Counted from the first letter of the stretch, positions 17,067-26,364 are shown. The stretch: DNA of 64,000 bases from Pseudoteredinibacter isoporae_A (GCF_040372805.1 NZ_BAABWJ010000001.1:1388653-1452652), one strand, 5' to 3'. The notes: generated by a model from the letters alone, not told the origin. Numbers and translations: made by a program.

Positions 17067-19225
17067 TAACTACCTAACTTTGGGGTTTCTGATAAATATG
17101 TAAAGAATGAATCTGCGTCCATGGGTCGGTGAAAGTAAAACCCCTGTGCTTTGTCACAACCTAATTTTTGCAATATATCGGCCTGTTCCCTGGTTTCTAC
17201 ACCTTCGGCAATGGTGGTTAATGAGAATGTCTTGGCGATATTGATGATGGATTCCACCAGTGCAAGGCTGGAGGGATCATGTTCGATATCTGAGACAAAT
17301 GAACGATCTATTTTCAAATTGGAAAATGGGTACTGATTGATGTAGGCCAGACTGGAAAAGCCGGTTCCGAAATCATCGATCGAGAGTGAGAAGCCGCTTT
17401 GGTTGAGCTTTTTCAGCTCTCTGAGCGCGTGCTCTGGATCTTTGATCATCAGGTTTTCAGTAATTTCGATCTGAACGTCTTCGGCGCAAAGTCCGTTGTC
17501 GGCCAGAGTATTGAGCCACTCCTCACAGATGTGGCTGCGATCCAGAATTTCAGCTGGCGAGCGGTTCATCGACAGGCAGACGTGATCAAGTCCCAACTCA
17601 GTGCGTACGGTATTCAGGAACGCGGTGGCTTCCTGAAACATTTTGTCGCCCAGTTCGCGAATCAATCCAGTGTGCTCACAGACTTCGACAAATTCTTGCG
17701 GTGAAACGATCTGACCGTCCTTACTGCGCCATCGGGCAAGGGCTTCAAAGGCCATCACCTCACGCGAATCCAGACAGACAATGGCCTGGTATACCGGGTA
17801 GATGCGTTGATCGATACCGTCCTGACTCAGGTTTTTGTAAATATGTTGGAATCGTTCACTTTCGCGTTTGATGTCCTGATCAAAAAATACCTGAGTGTTT
17901 CGGCCGTTAGCTTTGGCTTTTTGCATAGCGAGAGCGGAGCTGCTCAGTAGCGTGCTGGCACTGGCGCCGTTTTCTGGAAACAGTGCGGCACCTGAGGTAA
18001 AGGTGATACTGCCGGTAAAGCCAGGCGCTGAAAAGTCTTCTCTTATAAATTGTCTGAATTGAAAAATTTCAAATTCCAGCTCAGCACGTGTCTTGTCCTG
18101 AATGAACAGGCTGACTTCATCGGCGCCGGATTTGCAGATTAGATCCTGTGCTTGAAAGTGATCTTTCGCAGCATGGGCGAAATGCTTGACCACCTGGTCG
18201 GCAATGTTGGTGCCGAAAAACTGGTTGATCGATTTAAAGTTATCGATATCAAAACTGAGGTAGATGCCCCGGCGATTTTCATGGTGAAAAACTTCGAGAA
18301 GAACATCGAGTTCGCGCAAGAAGGTTTGACGTTGCAATAAACCAGTTTGTTCATCGTGGGTGGAGCGGTATTGCAACTGGGCTTTGCTTCGTTGTTCTTC
18401 GGTGCGGTCACGGTAAAACTTGACATAGAAGCTGGGACGTTGCTGATTGTTTTCTCGGATGGCAATCAGGCTGGTTTCGACTTGTTTGGTTCCTCGGCGG
18501 CCAGCGGAAAGCTCTTCGATGATGGGCGGTAGATCGACCATGCTGACATCGAGGTGATCGCCAAGAACCTGATCTTCCAGTGTGTCGAATAATCTCTCGA
18601 AGGCAGGATTGACCGTGCGAATTTTTTGTTCGCTGTCCGCAATCAATATGCCTTCATTGGCTCGGTGTAAAATATTGCTGGACAGTCTGATTTCCCGATT
18701 CCGCTTTTCCAGCTCGATGAGTTGCTCGGAGAGTGCGAGCTGATGTAGATGGCGTTCTATTTCGGCAAGTACTCGAACGGAGAACAGATCAAATACGCTG
18801 TGGGCCCAATCCGGATTCGGAATTTCCTCTTCATAGAGGGCACTCATTAGGCCAATCTTTTGCCCGAGTGTGTTCGTGAGGACGGTGCCGATATAGGAAT
18901 TCACACTCATTTCAGCGAGGTGATGATCTTCAGGGAAACATTGTTGTACGTTTAGGTTGAAAGCACAGCGACCCTGGCTGGCCAGTTCTTGGCAGGGTGT
19001 GTTTTCCAGGGAGTACTCCATGGACTTGGCTTGCTGTCCATTTTCGAAACCCGCGACAACACGCGCATTTTCCAGGGCAGAATCCAGCGTCACAATATAA
19101 ACATACTGAGCCTGAATTAAGCTCGCCAGTCGAACGGAGAGCTGATTTAAAAAATCGGTCCCGGTAAATTGACTAACTTCTGAAATAACCCTTATGTAGT
19201 CAGGGTTTAAACCACTTTTATTCAT
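17066..19225 (-). CDS. GAF-PAS-GGDEF-EAL c-di-GMP phosphodiesterase
   Basis: Cytoplasmic 719-residue protein. Residues about 15-160 form a GAF-like sensor, about 180-280 a PAS domain (ANEGILIADSEQKIRTVNPAFERLF), about 290-440 a GGDEF domain whose active site is degraded to GADEV, and about 460-710 an EAL domain. The EAL catalytic residues look intact: EALARW, IEITENLM, DDFGTGFSSL, LKIDRSFV, AEGVETREQ. It is therefore a likely hydrolase of c-di-GMP with a non-catalytic GGDEF. It is the first gene of a pair with the haem-sensor cyclase, which begins inside its stop codon. Confidence 0.9.
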   Translation of the reverse strand: MNKSGLNPDYIRVISEVSQFTGTDFLNQLSVRLASLIQAQYVYIVTLDSALENARVVAGFENGQQAKSMEYSLENTPCQELASQGRCAFNLNVQQCFPEDHHLAEMSVNSYIGTVLTNTLGQKIGLMSALYEEEIPNPDWAHSVFDLFSVRVLAEIERHLHQLALSEQLIELEKRNREIRLSSNILHRANEGILIADSEQKIRTVNPAFERLFDTLEDQVLGDHLDVSMVDLPPIIEELSAGRRGTKQVETSLIAIRENNQQRPSFYVKFYRDRTEEQRSKAQLQYRSTHDEQTGLLQRQTFLRELDVLLEVFHHENRRGIYLSFDIDNFKSINQFFGTNIADQVVKHFAHAAKDHFQAQDLICKSGADEVSLFIQDKTRAELEFEIFQFRQFIREDFSAPGFTGSITFTSGAALFPENGASASTLLSSSALAMQKAKANGRNTQVFFDQDIKRESERFQHIYKNLSQDGIDQRIYPVYQAIVCLDSREVMAFEALARWRSKDGQIVSPQEFVEVCEHTGLIRELGDKMFQEATAFLNTVRTELGLDHVCLSMNRSPAEILDRSHICEEWLNTLADNGLCAEDVQIEITENLMIKDPEHALRELKKLNQSGFSLSIDDFGTGFSSLAYINQYPFSNLKIDRSFVSDIEHDPSSLALVESIINIAKTFSLTTIAEGVETREQADILQKLGCDKAQGFYFHRPMDADSFFTYLSETPKLGS

Positions 19226-19478
19226 ACATAACTATCGCAAAACGCCGGCTAATCATGCAAAAGTACTAATTGAATAAGTATGTATGAGGATTTAGGTGCT
19301 GTCCAATGACTCGGCTATAAATATTGAGCCACAGGCTCGTTAAATTCACTGAAAGGCGGGTGAGTCGTAATGGCCAGTGGAGAGCGCTTTCTTGTATGAG
19401 TCAAAGCTGGCCAGTCATTCGGTGATACCAAGACACCTCACTTCATGTGAGTGCGAACTTGTTGCGGGTGCCGATCTG
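19226..19478. other. 253-base spacer between the EAL gene and mmsR
   Basis: Should contain the promoter of the minus-strand EAL-GGDEF operon. No strong hexamer pair, terminator, small gene or RNA could be identified by eye. TGGCCAG occurs twice (about 19371 and 19410) without further symmetry. Confidence 0.4.
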
Positions 19479-20363
19479 CTATTGATGTCGGCTTCGGCGG
19501 TATTCGCTGGGGGACAAACCAATGTGTTTTTTGAACAGACGCGAAAAGTAATAGGCGTCTTCGTATCCCAAACTGGCTGAAATTCGTTTGACGGATTGGT
19601 CGGAGCTGTCGAGCAGGCTGCACGCGTGTTGCATCTTAATGGCGATAAAATATTGCATCGGAGATTGCCCTGTGAGCTCCTTGAACACTTTACTGAAGTG
19701 AAATTTACTGCGACGCATATGTTGGGCAAGATCATCCAGGCTGAAATTGCTGTGCAAATGCTGTTGCATGAACGCTTCGACTTTTTCCATGTTGATCGCT
19801 TGTTTGCTCTCAAGACGTGACTGCCGAGCCAGTACAGCAAGCAAACTGATCAATTGCTGGGTTTGATGGCAGCCGTGGATAAACCCGGTTCGGCTTGTGG
19901 CGGTGTAGCGCACGTCAAAGAGCGCCTCGAAGGCGGCCAGCACTTGGGGCTTGGTACCAAGATTGTGCACTGAACCGGCTCCTGCAGGACTGAGCAAGCC
20001 CATCATCTGTTCGGCCAGTTCCCCGTCAAAATGCAACCAGTAGATAGACCAGGGCGTCTGCTCATCCGCCCAGTAGCTGTGGCGCTGACCCTTGGGAAGG
20101 GCAATCAATTGTCCGCGTTGAATATTCTGGGGAGCTTGGTTTTCGAGTTTTAAGCATCCTTTGCCTGCGGTGCAGTAGAGCAGCAATTGATTGTCGTGAT
20201 CGCGGCGTTCCATGCGATGCCCTAATGCACTCGGGTAGTAACCCATGGCGACTGGGTATAAGCCTTTAGTCAGTGGGTTGACCATCAACCACTCAAACAA
20301 GATGTGGGGAGTCAGGAAGCGTGTTGCCTGGGGAGGGAGGGGCCAGTCTGAGGTAATTGCCAT
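19479..20363 (-). CDS. mmsR: AraC-family regulator, MmsR-like
   Basis: Likely activator of the divergent valine-catabolic genes. The N-terminal part (about 1-170) is an AraC-type cupin ligand-binding domain (LLYCTAGKGCLKLENQ, ALPKGQRHSYW), and the C-terminal 100 residues hold two helix-turn-helix motifs (FSLDDLAQHMRRSKFHFSKVFKELTGQSPMQY and VKRISASLGYEDAYYFSRLFKK). The frame can be extended to a TTG at 20399, but ATG 20363 (MAITSDWPLPPQATRF) is the better start. In Pseudomonas, mmsR sits divergently from mmsAB in the same way; the role here is inferred from that arrangement. Confidence 0.85.
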   Translation of the reverse strand: MAITSDWPLPPQATRFLTPHILFEWLMVNPLTKGLYPVAMGYYPSALGHRMERRDHDNQLLLYCTAGKGCLKLENQAPQNIQRGQLIALPKGQRHSYWADEQTPWSIYWLHFDGELAEQMMGLLSPAGAGSVHNLGTKPQVLAAFEALFDVRYTATSRTGFIHGCHQTQQLISLLAVLARQSRLESKQAINMEKVEAFMQQHLHSNFSLDDLAQHMRRSKFHFSKVFKELTGQSPMQYFIAIKMQHACSLLDSSDQSVKRISASLGYEDAYYFSRLFKKHIGLSPSEYRRSRHQ

Positions 20364-20389
20364 GGTTTTCGGATGGCCTGTGTTTTTTG

Positions 20390-20478
20390 AGTTCCGCAAT
20401 ATAGTCCATCATAAAGCCAATATAATCAATCGAAATGGCACCTGTGGCTGTGTTCTACTAGTTCCAATAACGCAATAT
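20390..20478. promoter_or_regulatory. Repeated half-sites in the mmsR-mmsA divergent promoter
   Basis: AGTTCC occurs at 20390-20395 and 20460-20465, each followed by CGCAATAT (20395-20402 and 20471-20478). Such directly repeated blocks are the usual form of AraC-family binding sites. The assignment to MmsR is inference. Confidence 0.4.
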
Positions 20479-20496
20479 TTAACCATCGAGGTGATT

Positions 20497-22002
20497 ATGA
20501 GCTTTAATTTTCCTTCCCAAGTACCTCTTTTTATTGAAGGTGAATGGCAGCAGAGCCAATCCAAGCAGTTGATTCCAGTAACGAATCCCGCCACTCAGGA
20601 GGTCCTCACGCAGGTTCCTTGTGCCACGGAAGATGAGATGGCTCGAGCGATTGCTTCAGCTGCCGAAACGTTCAAGTCCTGGAAAGATACGGCGGTTCCG
20701 GTTCGCGCCCGCATTATGTTGAAGTATCAGCAGTTGTTGAAGGAGCATCACGATGAGCTGGCTGAGATCCTGTGCCAGGAAACCGGTAAAACTTTCGAAG
20801 ATGCCAAGGGTGATGTGTTCCGTGGTATTGAAGTGGTGGAGCATGCCTGCAACGTTGCCAGCCTGACGATGGGTGAAACTGTTGAGAATGTCGCTCGCAC
20901 GATTGATTGTTTTTCGGTGACCCAGCCGATGGGTGTGTTTGCGGGGATTACCCCATTCAACTTTCCAGCGATGATCCCTTTGTGGATGTTCCCGCTGGCA
21001 ATCGCTTGTGGTAACACCTTCATTTTGAAACCTTCTGAACAAGATCCTTTGACGCCAACTCGCCTGGTTGAGTTGTTTGAGGAAGCCGGTGCGCCTAAGG
21101 GAGTATTGCAGGTGGTTCACGGTGGTAAAGAGCAGGTGGACACGCTGCTGACCCACCCAGAGGTCAAAGGTATTTCTTTTGTTGGTTCGACGGCGGTGGG
21201 TGAGCATATCTATCGCACTGGCACTCACAACCTGAAGCGTGTTCAGTGCATGGTGGGTGCGAAAAATCACATGGTTGTAATGCCGGATGCAAACAAGCAG
21301 CAGGTGATTAACAATCTGGTGGGTTCCGGTTTTGGTGCTGCGGGCCAGCGTTGTATGGCAATCTCGGTTGTCGTTGCAGTTGGCAAGAGTCAGGAGTGGA
21401 TTGAAGAGTTAAAAGCTGAAGCTCAAAAAATTCGCCCCGGCGCCTGGAATGATCCCGGAGCTGCGTATGGACCACAGATTAATCCCCAGGCACGCGACCG
21501 TGTGTTGAGTTTTATCGAGAAAGGTAAGCAGGAAGGCGCCAACTGTATTCTGGATGGTTCCGATTGTACCGTCGAAGGTTTCCCCGATGGTAACTGGGTT
21601 GGCCCAACTATTTTCACCCATGTCACAACCGATATGGAGATTTACAAAAATGAGATCTTCGGTCCGGTTTTGTGTGTGGTAAATGTCGATACCCTGGATG
21701 AGGCGATTGAGTTAATCAATAACAATCCAAATGGTAACGGCACATCTATTTTTACTGGCAGCGGTGGTGCAGCGCGTAAATACAAGCATGAGATTCTGGT
21801 GGGTCAGGTCGGTGTTAATGTACCTGTTCCCGTACCTCTGCCGTTCTTCTCGTTTACCGGCTGGCGTGGTTCCTTTATGGGTGATCAGCATGCTTACGGT
21901 AAACAGGCGGTTCGTTTTTACACCGAAACCAAGACCATTACCGAGCGCTGGTTTGACGATTCTGAAGAAGCGGCATTGAACATGACGATTACGATGAAGT
22001 GA
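20497..22002 (+). CDS. mmsA: CoA-acylating methylmalonate-semialdehyde dehydrogenase
   Basis: Oxidises methylmalonate semialdehyde to propionyl-CoA with release of CO2, the last step of valine breakdown; it also handles malonate semialdehyde. The protein begins MSFNFPSQVPLFIEGEW at ATG 20497, with GAGG just upstream; the open frame extends further upstream but is not coding. Aldehyde dehydrogenase landmarks include GITPFNFPAMIPLWMFPLA, FVGSTAVGEHIY and the catalytic Cys286 in GAAGQRCMAIS. The 501-residue length and the C-terminus FYTETKTITERW are typical of MmsA. Confidence 0.95.
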   Translation: MSFNFPSQVPLFIEGEWQQSQSKQLIPVTNPATQEVLTQVPCATEDEMARAIASAAETFKSWKDTAVPVRARIMLKYQQLLKEHHDELAEILCQETGKTFEDAKGDVFRGIEVVEHACNVASLTMGETVENVARTIDCFSVTQPMGVFAGITPFNFPAMIPLWMFPLAIACGNTFILKPSEQDPLTPTRLVELFEEAGAPKGVLQVVHGGKEQVDTLLTHPEVKGISFVGSTAVGEHIYRTGTHNLKRVQCMVGAKNHMVVMPDANKQQVINNLVGSGFGAAGQRCMAISVVVAVGKSQEWIEELKAEAQKIRPGAWNDPGAAYGPQINPQARDRVLSFIEKGKQEGANCILDGSDCTVEGFPDGNWVGPTIFTHVTTDMEIYKNEIFGPVLCVVNVDTLDEAIELINNNPNGNGTSIFTGSGGAARKYKHEILVGQVGVNVPVPVPLPFFSFTGWRGSFMGDQHAYGKQAVRFYTETKTITERWFDDSEEAALNMTITMK

Positions 22003-22040
22003 TTGATCAGTAAAAGCAGATGGTGCAGCAAGAGGGCTGG

Positions 22041-22096
22041 TTGAGGCTATTGCTCAATAGATAACGGATGCACACGCTGAACCCAGGGATGGGTTT
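22041..22096 (+). other. Two small hairpins between mmsA and the acyl-CoA dehydrogenase gene
   Basis: TTGAG/CTCAA (22041-22057) and AACCCA-GGGA-TGGGTT (22080-22095, a GNRA-type loop) lie in the 184-base spacer. Neither has a T-run. They could mark an mRNA processing site or differential stability in the operon. Confidence 0.3.
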
Positions 22097-22186
22097 GCAG
22101 CGGCATGACCAAGTGCCCTGCTGGAAAAAGGTCAGGTAGTCACGAATTGCCGTACTAAAAGGCAGAAATCCTACACGAGAAAGACT

Positions 22187-23353
22187 ATGGATTTTAATTT
22201 AAACGAAGATCAAACAGCTTATCAGGAAGCGGCTCGAGCGTTTGCTGAAGGCGAACTCATGCCTAACGCAGCGGCCTGGGATGAAGAAAAAATCTTCCCG
22301 CTGGAGACCATTGCCAAAGCGGGTGAAATGGGTTTTTGTGCCATGTATAGCCCAGAAGATGTCGGTGGCATGGACATGAAGCGTACCGATGCGGCCATCG
22401 TACTGGAAGAGTTGGCTCGCGGCTGTACTGCAACCGCTGCTTTTATCTCCATACATAATATGGCGCTCTGGATGATCGCGAACTGGGGAACCGAGCAAGC
22501 CAAAGCCGAGTTTTGTCCACGCTTGGTTACGGGTGAGCATTTGGTGAGCTATTGCCTGACTGAACCCAATGCCGGCAGCGATGCGGCTTCACTGCGCACC
22601 AGTGCCCAAAAAGACGGTGACAGCTACATCATCAATGGCGGCAAGATGTTTATTTCTGGTGCCGGCAGCACCAACGTTCTAGTGGTGATGGCGCGTACGG
22701 GCAGTCAAGAAGAGGGAGCAAAAGGCATCAGCGCTTTTGTTATTCCGGCTGACGCCGAAGGTGTGAGCTACGGTAAGAATGAACCGAAGCTCGGTTGGAA
22801 TGCGCAACCGACCCGCGCGATTAGCTTTGAAAATGTTAGAATTCCCCAGCACTACCTGCTTGGAAAAGAAGGCGAAGGCTTTAAATTTGCCATGATGGGG
22901 CTGGATGGCGGGCGCATTAATATTGCGACGACGGCCGTCGGTACTGCGCAAGCTGCACTGGAGGCTTCCCAGCGCTATATGCATGAGCGCAGTCAGTTTG
23001 GTAAAAGCCTGGCGAACTTTCAGGCCCTGCAGTTTAAATTAGCCGATATGGCGACGGAGTTAGTGGCTGCTCGTCAGATGGTGCGTCTGGCTGGATTTAA
23101 ATTGGATAACAACCATCCGGACAAAACCACGTATTGCGCCATGGCCAAACAGTTTGCAACCGATGTCAGTTTTAAGGTGTGTAACGAGGCCATGCAAATT
23201 CATGGTGGTTACGGTTACTTACGTGAGTATCCCATTGAGCGTTATGTACGGGATACTCGTGTTCATCAAATTCTAGAAGGTACTAACGAAGTCATGCGTA
23301 TGCTGGTTTCTCGCCGCATTTTGCAAGACGGAGCAACGGAGTCGATACGATGA
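22187..23353 (+). CDS. Acyl-CoA dehydrogenase, probable isobutyryl-CoA dehydrogenase
   Basis: FAD enzyme that would oxidise isobutyryl-CoA to methacrylyl-CoA in valine breakdown. The family motifs YCLTEPNAGSDAASLRT and the C-terminal QIHGGYGYLREYPIERYVRDTRVHQILEGTNEVMR are clear; the glutamate in ILEGTNEV is the catalytic base of short-chain dehydrogenases. Length is 388 aa. The substrate assignment rests on the operon: it lies after mmsA and overlaps the hydratase gene by four bases (ATGA). Confidence 0.9.
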   Translation: MDFNLNEDQTAYQEAARAFAEGELMPNAAAWDEEKIFPLETIAKAGEMGFCAMYSPEDVGGMDMKRTDAAIVLEELARGCTATAAFISIHNMALWMIANWGTEQAKAEFCPRLVTGEHLVSYCLTEPNAGSDAASLRTSAQKDGDSYIINGGKMFISGAGSTNVLVVMARTGSQEEGAKGISAFVIPADAEGVSYGKNEPKLGWNAQPTRAISFENVRIPQHYLLGKEGEGFKFAMMGLDGGRINIATTAVGTAQAALEASQRYMHERSQFGKSLANFQALQFKLADMATELVAARQMVRLAGFKLDNNHPDKTTYCAMAKQFATDVSFKVCNEAMQIHGGYGYLREYPIERYVRDTRVHQILEGTNEVMRMLVSRRILQDGATESIR

Positions 23354-24132
23354 GTGAAACAGGTTTATTGAAATACGAAACACGTGGTCATACCTGCATT
23401 ATTACCATGAACAATCCACCGGCTAATACCTGGACGCCGGAAAGTTTGCGCGAGCTGAAGGCGAAAGTTGAAGCGTTGAATGCTGACAAAGATAACTACG
23501 CCCTGATCATCGCCAGTGAGAGCGAAAAGTTTTTCTCGGCCGGTGCCGATTTGAATCGTTTCAATCACGATGACAAAGGTCAGGCCTTCGAATTTATTGG
23601 GGCATTCGGCGAAGCCTTTGAAGCGCTTGCACACTATCAAGGTGTGTCGATTGCAGCAATTACAGGCTTTGCTATGGGGGGTGGTCTTGAAACGGCCCTG
23701 GCTTGCGATATTCGCGTGTGCGAAGAACAAGCTCAGTTGGCCCTGCCTGAAGCTGCGGTTGGTTTGTTGCCAGGTGGCTTGGGTACTCAGCACCTGCCGT
23801 GGTTGGTGGGTGAAGCTTGGGCCAAGCGCATGATCCTGTTAGGTGAGCGTGTTAAAGCTGCGAAGGCAGAACAAATCGGCCTGGTGCAGGAAGTTGTTGC
23901 TACCGGCTCTGCGCTGGAAAAAGCCATCGAGCTTGCCGATAAAGTTGCGTCTCAGTCGCCAACTTCGGTTCGTGTGTGTAAAGAGCTGATTATGGCGGCG
24001 CGCAATCAAACAATGAATTCAGCTCGCGCCCTGGAGCGTGAAACCTTTGTGAAACTGTGGGATACCCAGGATCAGAAAGAGGGTGTGGCGGCGTTTATAG
24101 AAAAGAGAAAGCCTGATTGGAAAAACGCTTAA
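23350..24132 (+). CDS. Enoyl-CoA hydratase, probable methacrylyl-CoA hydratase
   Basis: Crotonase-fold protein expected to hydrate methacrylyl-CoA to 3-hydroxyisobutyryl-CoA. The oxyanion-hole motif ESEKFFSAGADLNRF and the ITGFAMGGGLETALACDIRVCEEQAQLALPEAAVGLLPGGLGTQHLPWLVG block are intact, including the Glu in LPEAAVGL used in hydratases. Its start overlaps the stop of the dehydrogenase gene (ATGA). Other enoyl-CoA substrates cannot be excluded. Confidence 0.9.
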   Translation: MSETGLLKYETRGHTCIITMNNPPANTWTPESLRELKAKVEALNADKDNYALIIASESEKFFSAGADLNRFNHDDKGQAFEFIGAFGEAFEALAHYQGVSIAAITGFAMGGGLETALACDIRVCEEQAQLALPEAAVGLLPGGLGTQHLPWLVGEAWAKRMILLGERVKAAKAEQIGLVQEVVATGSALEKAIELADKVASQSPTSVRVCKELIMAARNQTMNSARALERETFVKLWDTQDQKEGVAAFIEKRKPDWKNA

Positions 24133-24191
24133 CGTTGTCCTTGTCAGGCGTACTTTTTCTGTGACAGCGGCGTCAGTGCTGTGCTCATTCG

Positions 24192-24218
24192 GTTGCGTAC
24201 TTTGCGTACTTTGCGTAC
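24192..24218. repeat. Three tandem copies of a 9-base unit
   Basis: (G/T)TTGCGTAC is repeated three times head to tail inside the 187-base spacer between the hydratase and hydrolase genes; the first copy differs at its first base. The unit is not in frame with a gene. It is probably slippage-prone simple sequence. Confidence 0.75.
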
Positions 24219-24319
24219 GTTCCCTCCTTTGCGCGCAGTGCTTCTTTGCTTTTACGAAAAAATGACACCTCCAAGAACAACTTGAATCTTTGATCGAAGT
24301 CTAATTATTTTGAGAAACG

Positions 24320-25429
24320 ATGATGGCTGAATTACCTGTTTTGTTTGAAGAGCTGGATGCGGCGGGTGGCAAGAAGATTGGCTTGGCCACGCTGAATGCC
24401 GAGAAATCTTTGAATTCCCTGAATCTGCAAATGATTGATTTGTTGCAGGAACGTTTTAGCGCCTGGGAAGACGATGACTCCATTGCTTGTGTGTTTCTGC
24501 AGGGAGCTGGTGACAAAGCGTTTTGTGCGGGCGGAGATGTAGTTGCCTTGCACGGTGGTAGCGCGGCTTATGGCGAAGAGCTTCCCAATGATTATTGCGT
24601 GACGTTCTTCAGTCGTGAGTATGCCCTCGATTACCACATGCACACCTTTAAGAAACCAATAATTTTATGGGGGCATGGCATTGTTATGGGAGGTGGCCTT
24701 GGCTTAATGGATGCGGCCAGTCATCGCGTCGCCACAGAAACGAATCGCATGGCCATGCCCGAGGTGACCATCGGTCTTTATCCTGATGTTGGAGGCACTT
24801 GGTTTTTAAATCATGCACCTGGCAACACGGGGCTGTTCCTGGGTTTAACTGGCGCCAACATTAATGCCAGTGATGCCAAGTTTGTGGGGCTGGCAGATCG
24901 TCTCGTTGCCAATGAATACCGGGCCAAGGTGCTAGCTGACTTGCAGGCCGCTGATTGGTCTGGCAGTGCGGATGCGACGGTCAATAAAGTTCTGCGTCAT
25001 TACGAATCTGAATCCGTAGCTCAGATGCCTGAGCCCAATGTTCGTCCGAACTACGATCTGATCAATCGTCTCTGTGATGGCGATTCAACTGCAGAAATTT
25101 GCGAAAACATTCTTGCTCACCAAACCGAAGACAAGTGGTTGTCGCGTGCGATTGACACACTGCGTAACGGTTGCCCGGTGACGCCCCATTTAGTAGTTGC
25201 CCAAATGCGAGAAGGGGCCCACAAAGGTCTTGCGGACGTGTTTCGTATGGAGCTGACCATGTCGCGTCACTGTGCGGCCAAAGGTCATTTTAAAGAGGGC
25301 GTTCGTGCATTACTGATTGATAAGGATCGCAATCCAAATTGGCAGCATAACAACATTGCTGAGGTTACTGAGGTAGAAGTGGCGGCGTTTTTTGAGCCTT
25401 TTGCCGATGACCCTCTGGCGCATCTCTAA
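24320..25429 (+). CDS. 3-hydroxyisobutyryl-CoA hydrolase
   Basis: Releases free 3-hydroxyisobutyrate from its CoA ester, the step that lets the valine pathway continue with an unesterified intermediate. The crotonase core is longer at the C-terminus than in hydratases (369 aa). Diagnostic sequences are GAGDKAFCAGGDVVALHGGS, KPIILWGHGIVMGGGLGLMDAASHRVATETNRMAMPEVTIGLYPDVGGTWFLN and the C-terminal RDP-like IDKDRNPNWQHN. A second ATG follows immediately at 24323. It sits between the hydratase and mmsB in pathway order. Confidence 0.92.
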   Translation: MMAELPVLFEELDAAGGKKIGLATLNAEKSLNSLNLQMIDLLQERFSAWEDDDSIACVFLQGAGDKAFCAGGDVVALHGGSAAYGEELPNDYCVTFFSREYALDYHMHTFKKPIILWGHGIVMGGGLGLMDAASHRVATETNRMAMPEVTIGLYPDVGGTWFLNHAPGNTGLFLGLTGANINASDAKFVGLADRLVANEYRAKVLADLQAADWSGSADATVNKVLRHYESESVAQMPEPNVRPNYDLINRLCDGDSTAEICENILAHQTEDKWLSRAIDTLRNGCPVTPHLVVAQMREGAHKGLADVFRMELTMSRHCAAKGHFKEGVRALLIDKDRNPNWQHNNIAEVTEVEVAAFFEPFADDPLAHL

Positions 25430-25467
25430 GTCAGGCATTGACCAGGAATTAACAGTAGGAGAATCCT

Positions 25468-26364
25468 ATGAGTAAAAAAGTCGCTTTTATTGGTCTGGGC
25501 AATATGGGGGCTGGGATGGCCGCTAATTTGGTTAAGGCTGGCTTTGAGGTTTCCGCATTTGATTTGGCCGCCGATGCTTTGGCCCAAGCCCAGGCGAATG
25601 GCTGTACAAGCGCAACTGACGCGGCGACTGCCGTGGATGGTGCCAGTTATGTGGTGTCGATGTTGCCCAATGGGCACATTGTGGAAAATCTGTATATTCA
25701 CAATGAGCAGCTGCTGAAGCGTATTGCCCGAGATGCGTTGATTATCGATTGCTCGACAATTGCACCTGAAAATGCTCGTAATTTAATTTCGGCTGCATCT
25801 GATGCAGGCATCTCAGCCATCGATGCGCCTGTTTCCGGTGGTGTGGCGGCGGCCGCGGCAGGCACGCTAGCCTTTATGTGTGGTGGCACTGAAGCTGCTT
25901 GTGAGGCGGCAAAACCTATTCTGGAGGCGATGGGCGCCAACATATTTCGTGCGGGGGATGCCGGCGCAGGTCAGGTAGCGAAGATTTGCAATAACATGCT
26001 GTTGGCGATTCACATGACCGGCACCGCTGAAGCCTTGCAGTTGGGTATGGACAATGGTCTGGACCCGGCAGTGTTGTCTGACATCATGTTAAAAAGTTCA
26101 GGTTGCAATTGGAGCCTGGAAAAATACAACCCGGTGCCCGGTGTGATGGATGGTGTGCCCTCCAGCAATGGTTATCAGGGAGGGTTTATGGTGGATCTGA
26201 TGTTGAAAGATCTTGGTCTGGCCATGGAGGCAGCGTTGGCAAGCCGTTCATCTACCCCAATGGGCGCAGCAGCGCGGAATCTTTACAGTCTTCATAAAAA
26301 CAGTGGACAAATGGATAAGGGGTCGAAAGATTTCTCTTCTATTCTTGAGTTGTTCGCCAAATAA
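25468..26364 (+). CDS. mmsB: 3-hydroxyisobutyrate dehydrogenase
   Basis: NAD-dependent oxidation of 3-hydroxyisobutyrate to methylmalonate semialdehyde, the substrate of MmsA. The Rossmann motif GLGNMGAGMAANLVKAGF is at the N-terminus, followed by the substrate-binding DAPVSGGVAAAAAGTLAFMCGG and the catalytic Lys in GAGQVAKICNNMLL. Length (298 aa) is standard. An AGGAG site lies before the ATG. It is the last gene of the valine cluster. Confidence 0.95.
   Translation: MSKKVAFIGLGNMGAGMAANLVKAGFEVSAFDLAADALAQAQANGCTSATDAATAVDGASYVVSMLPNGHIVENLYIHNEQLLKRIARDALIIDCSTIAPENARNLISAASDAGISAIDAPVSGGVAAAAAGTLAFMCGGTEAACEAAKPILEAMGANIFRAGDAGAGQVAKICNNMLLAIHMTGTAEALQLGMDNGLDPAVLSDIMLKSSGCNWSLEKYNPVPGVMDGVPSSNGYQGGFMVDLMLKDLGLAMEAALASRSSTPMGAAARNLYSLHKNSGQMDKGSKDFSSILELFAK

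Noticed and set aside
17066..17068. Possible frameshift joining the two c-di-GMP genes into one protein
   Set aside because: The TAGTG overlap is an ordinary coupled stop-start; each product has a complete domain set of its own, including a separate membrane anchor in the second.
20245..20496. 84-codon upstream extension of mmsA
   Set aside because: It runs antisense through mmsR and the divergent promoter; MmsA proteins start at the position of ATG 20497, which has its own ribosome-binding site.
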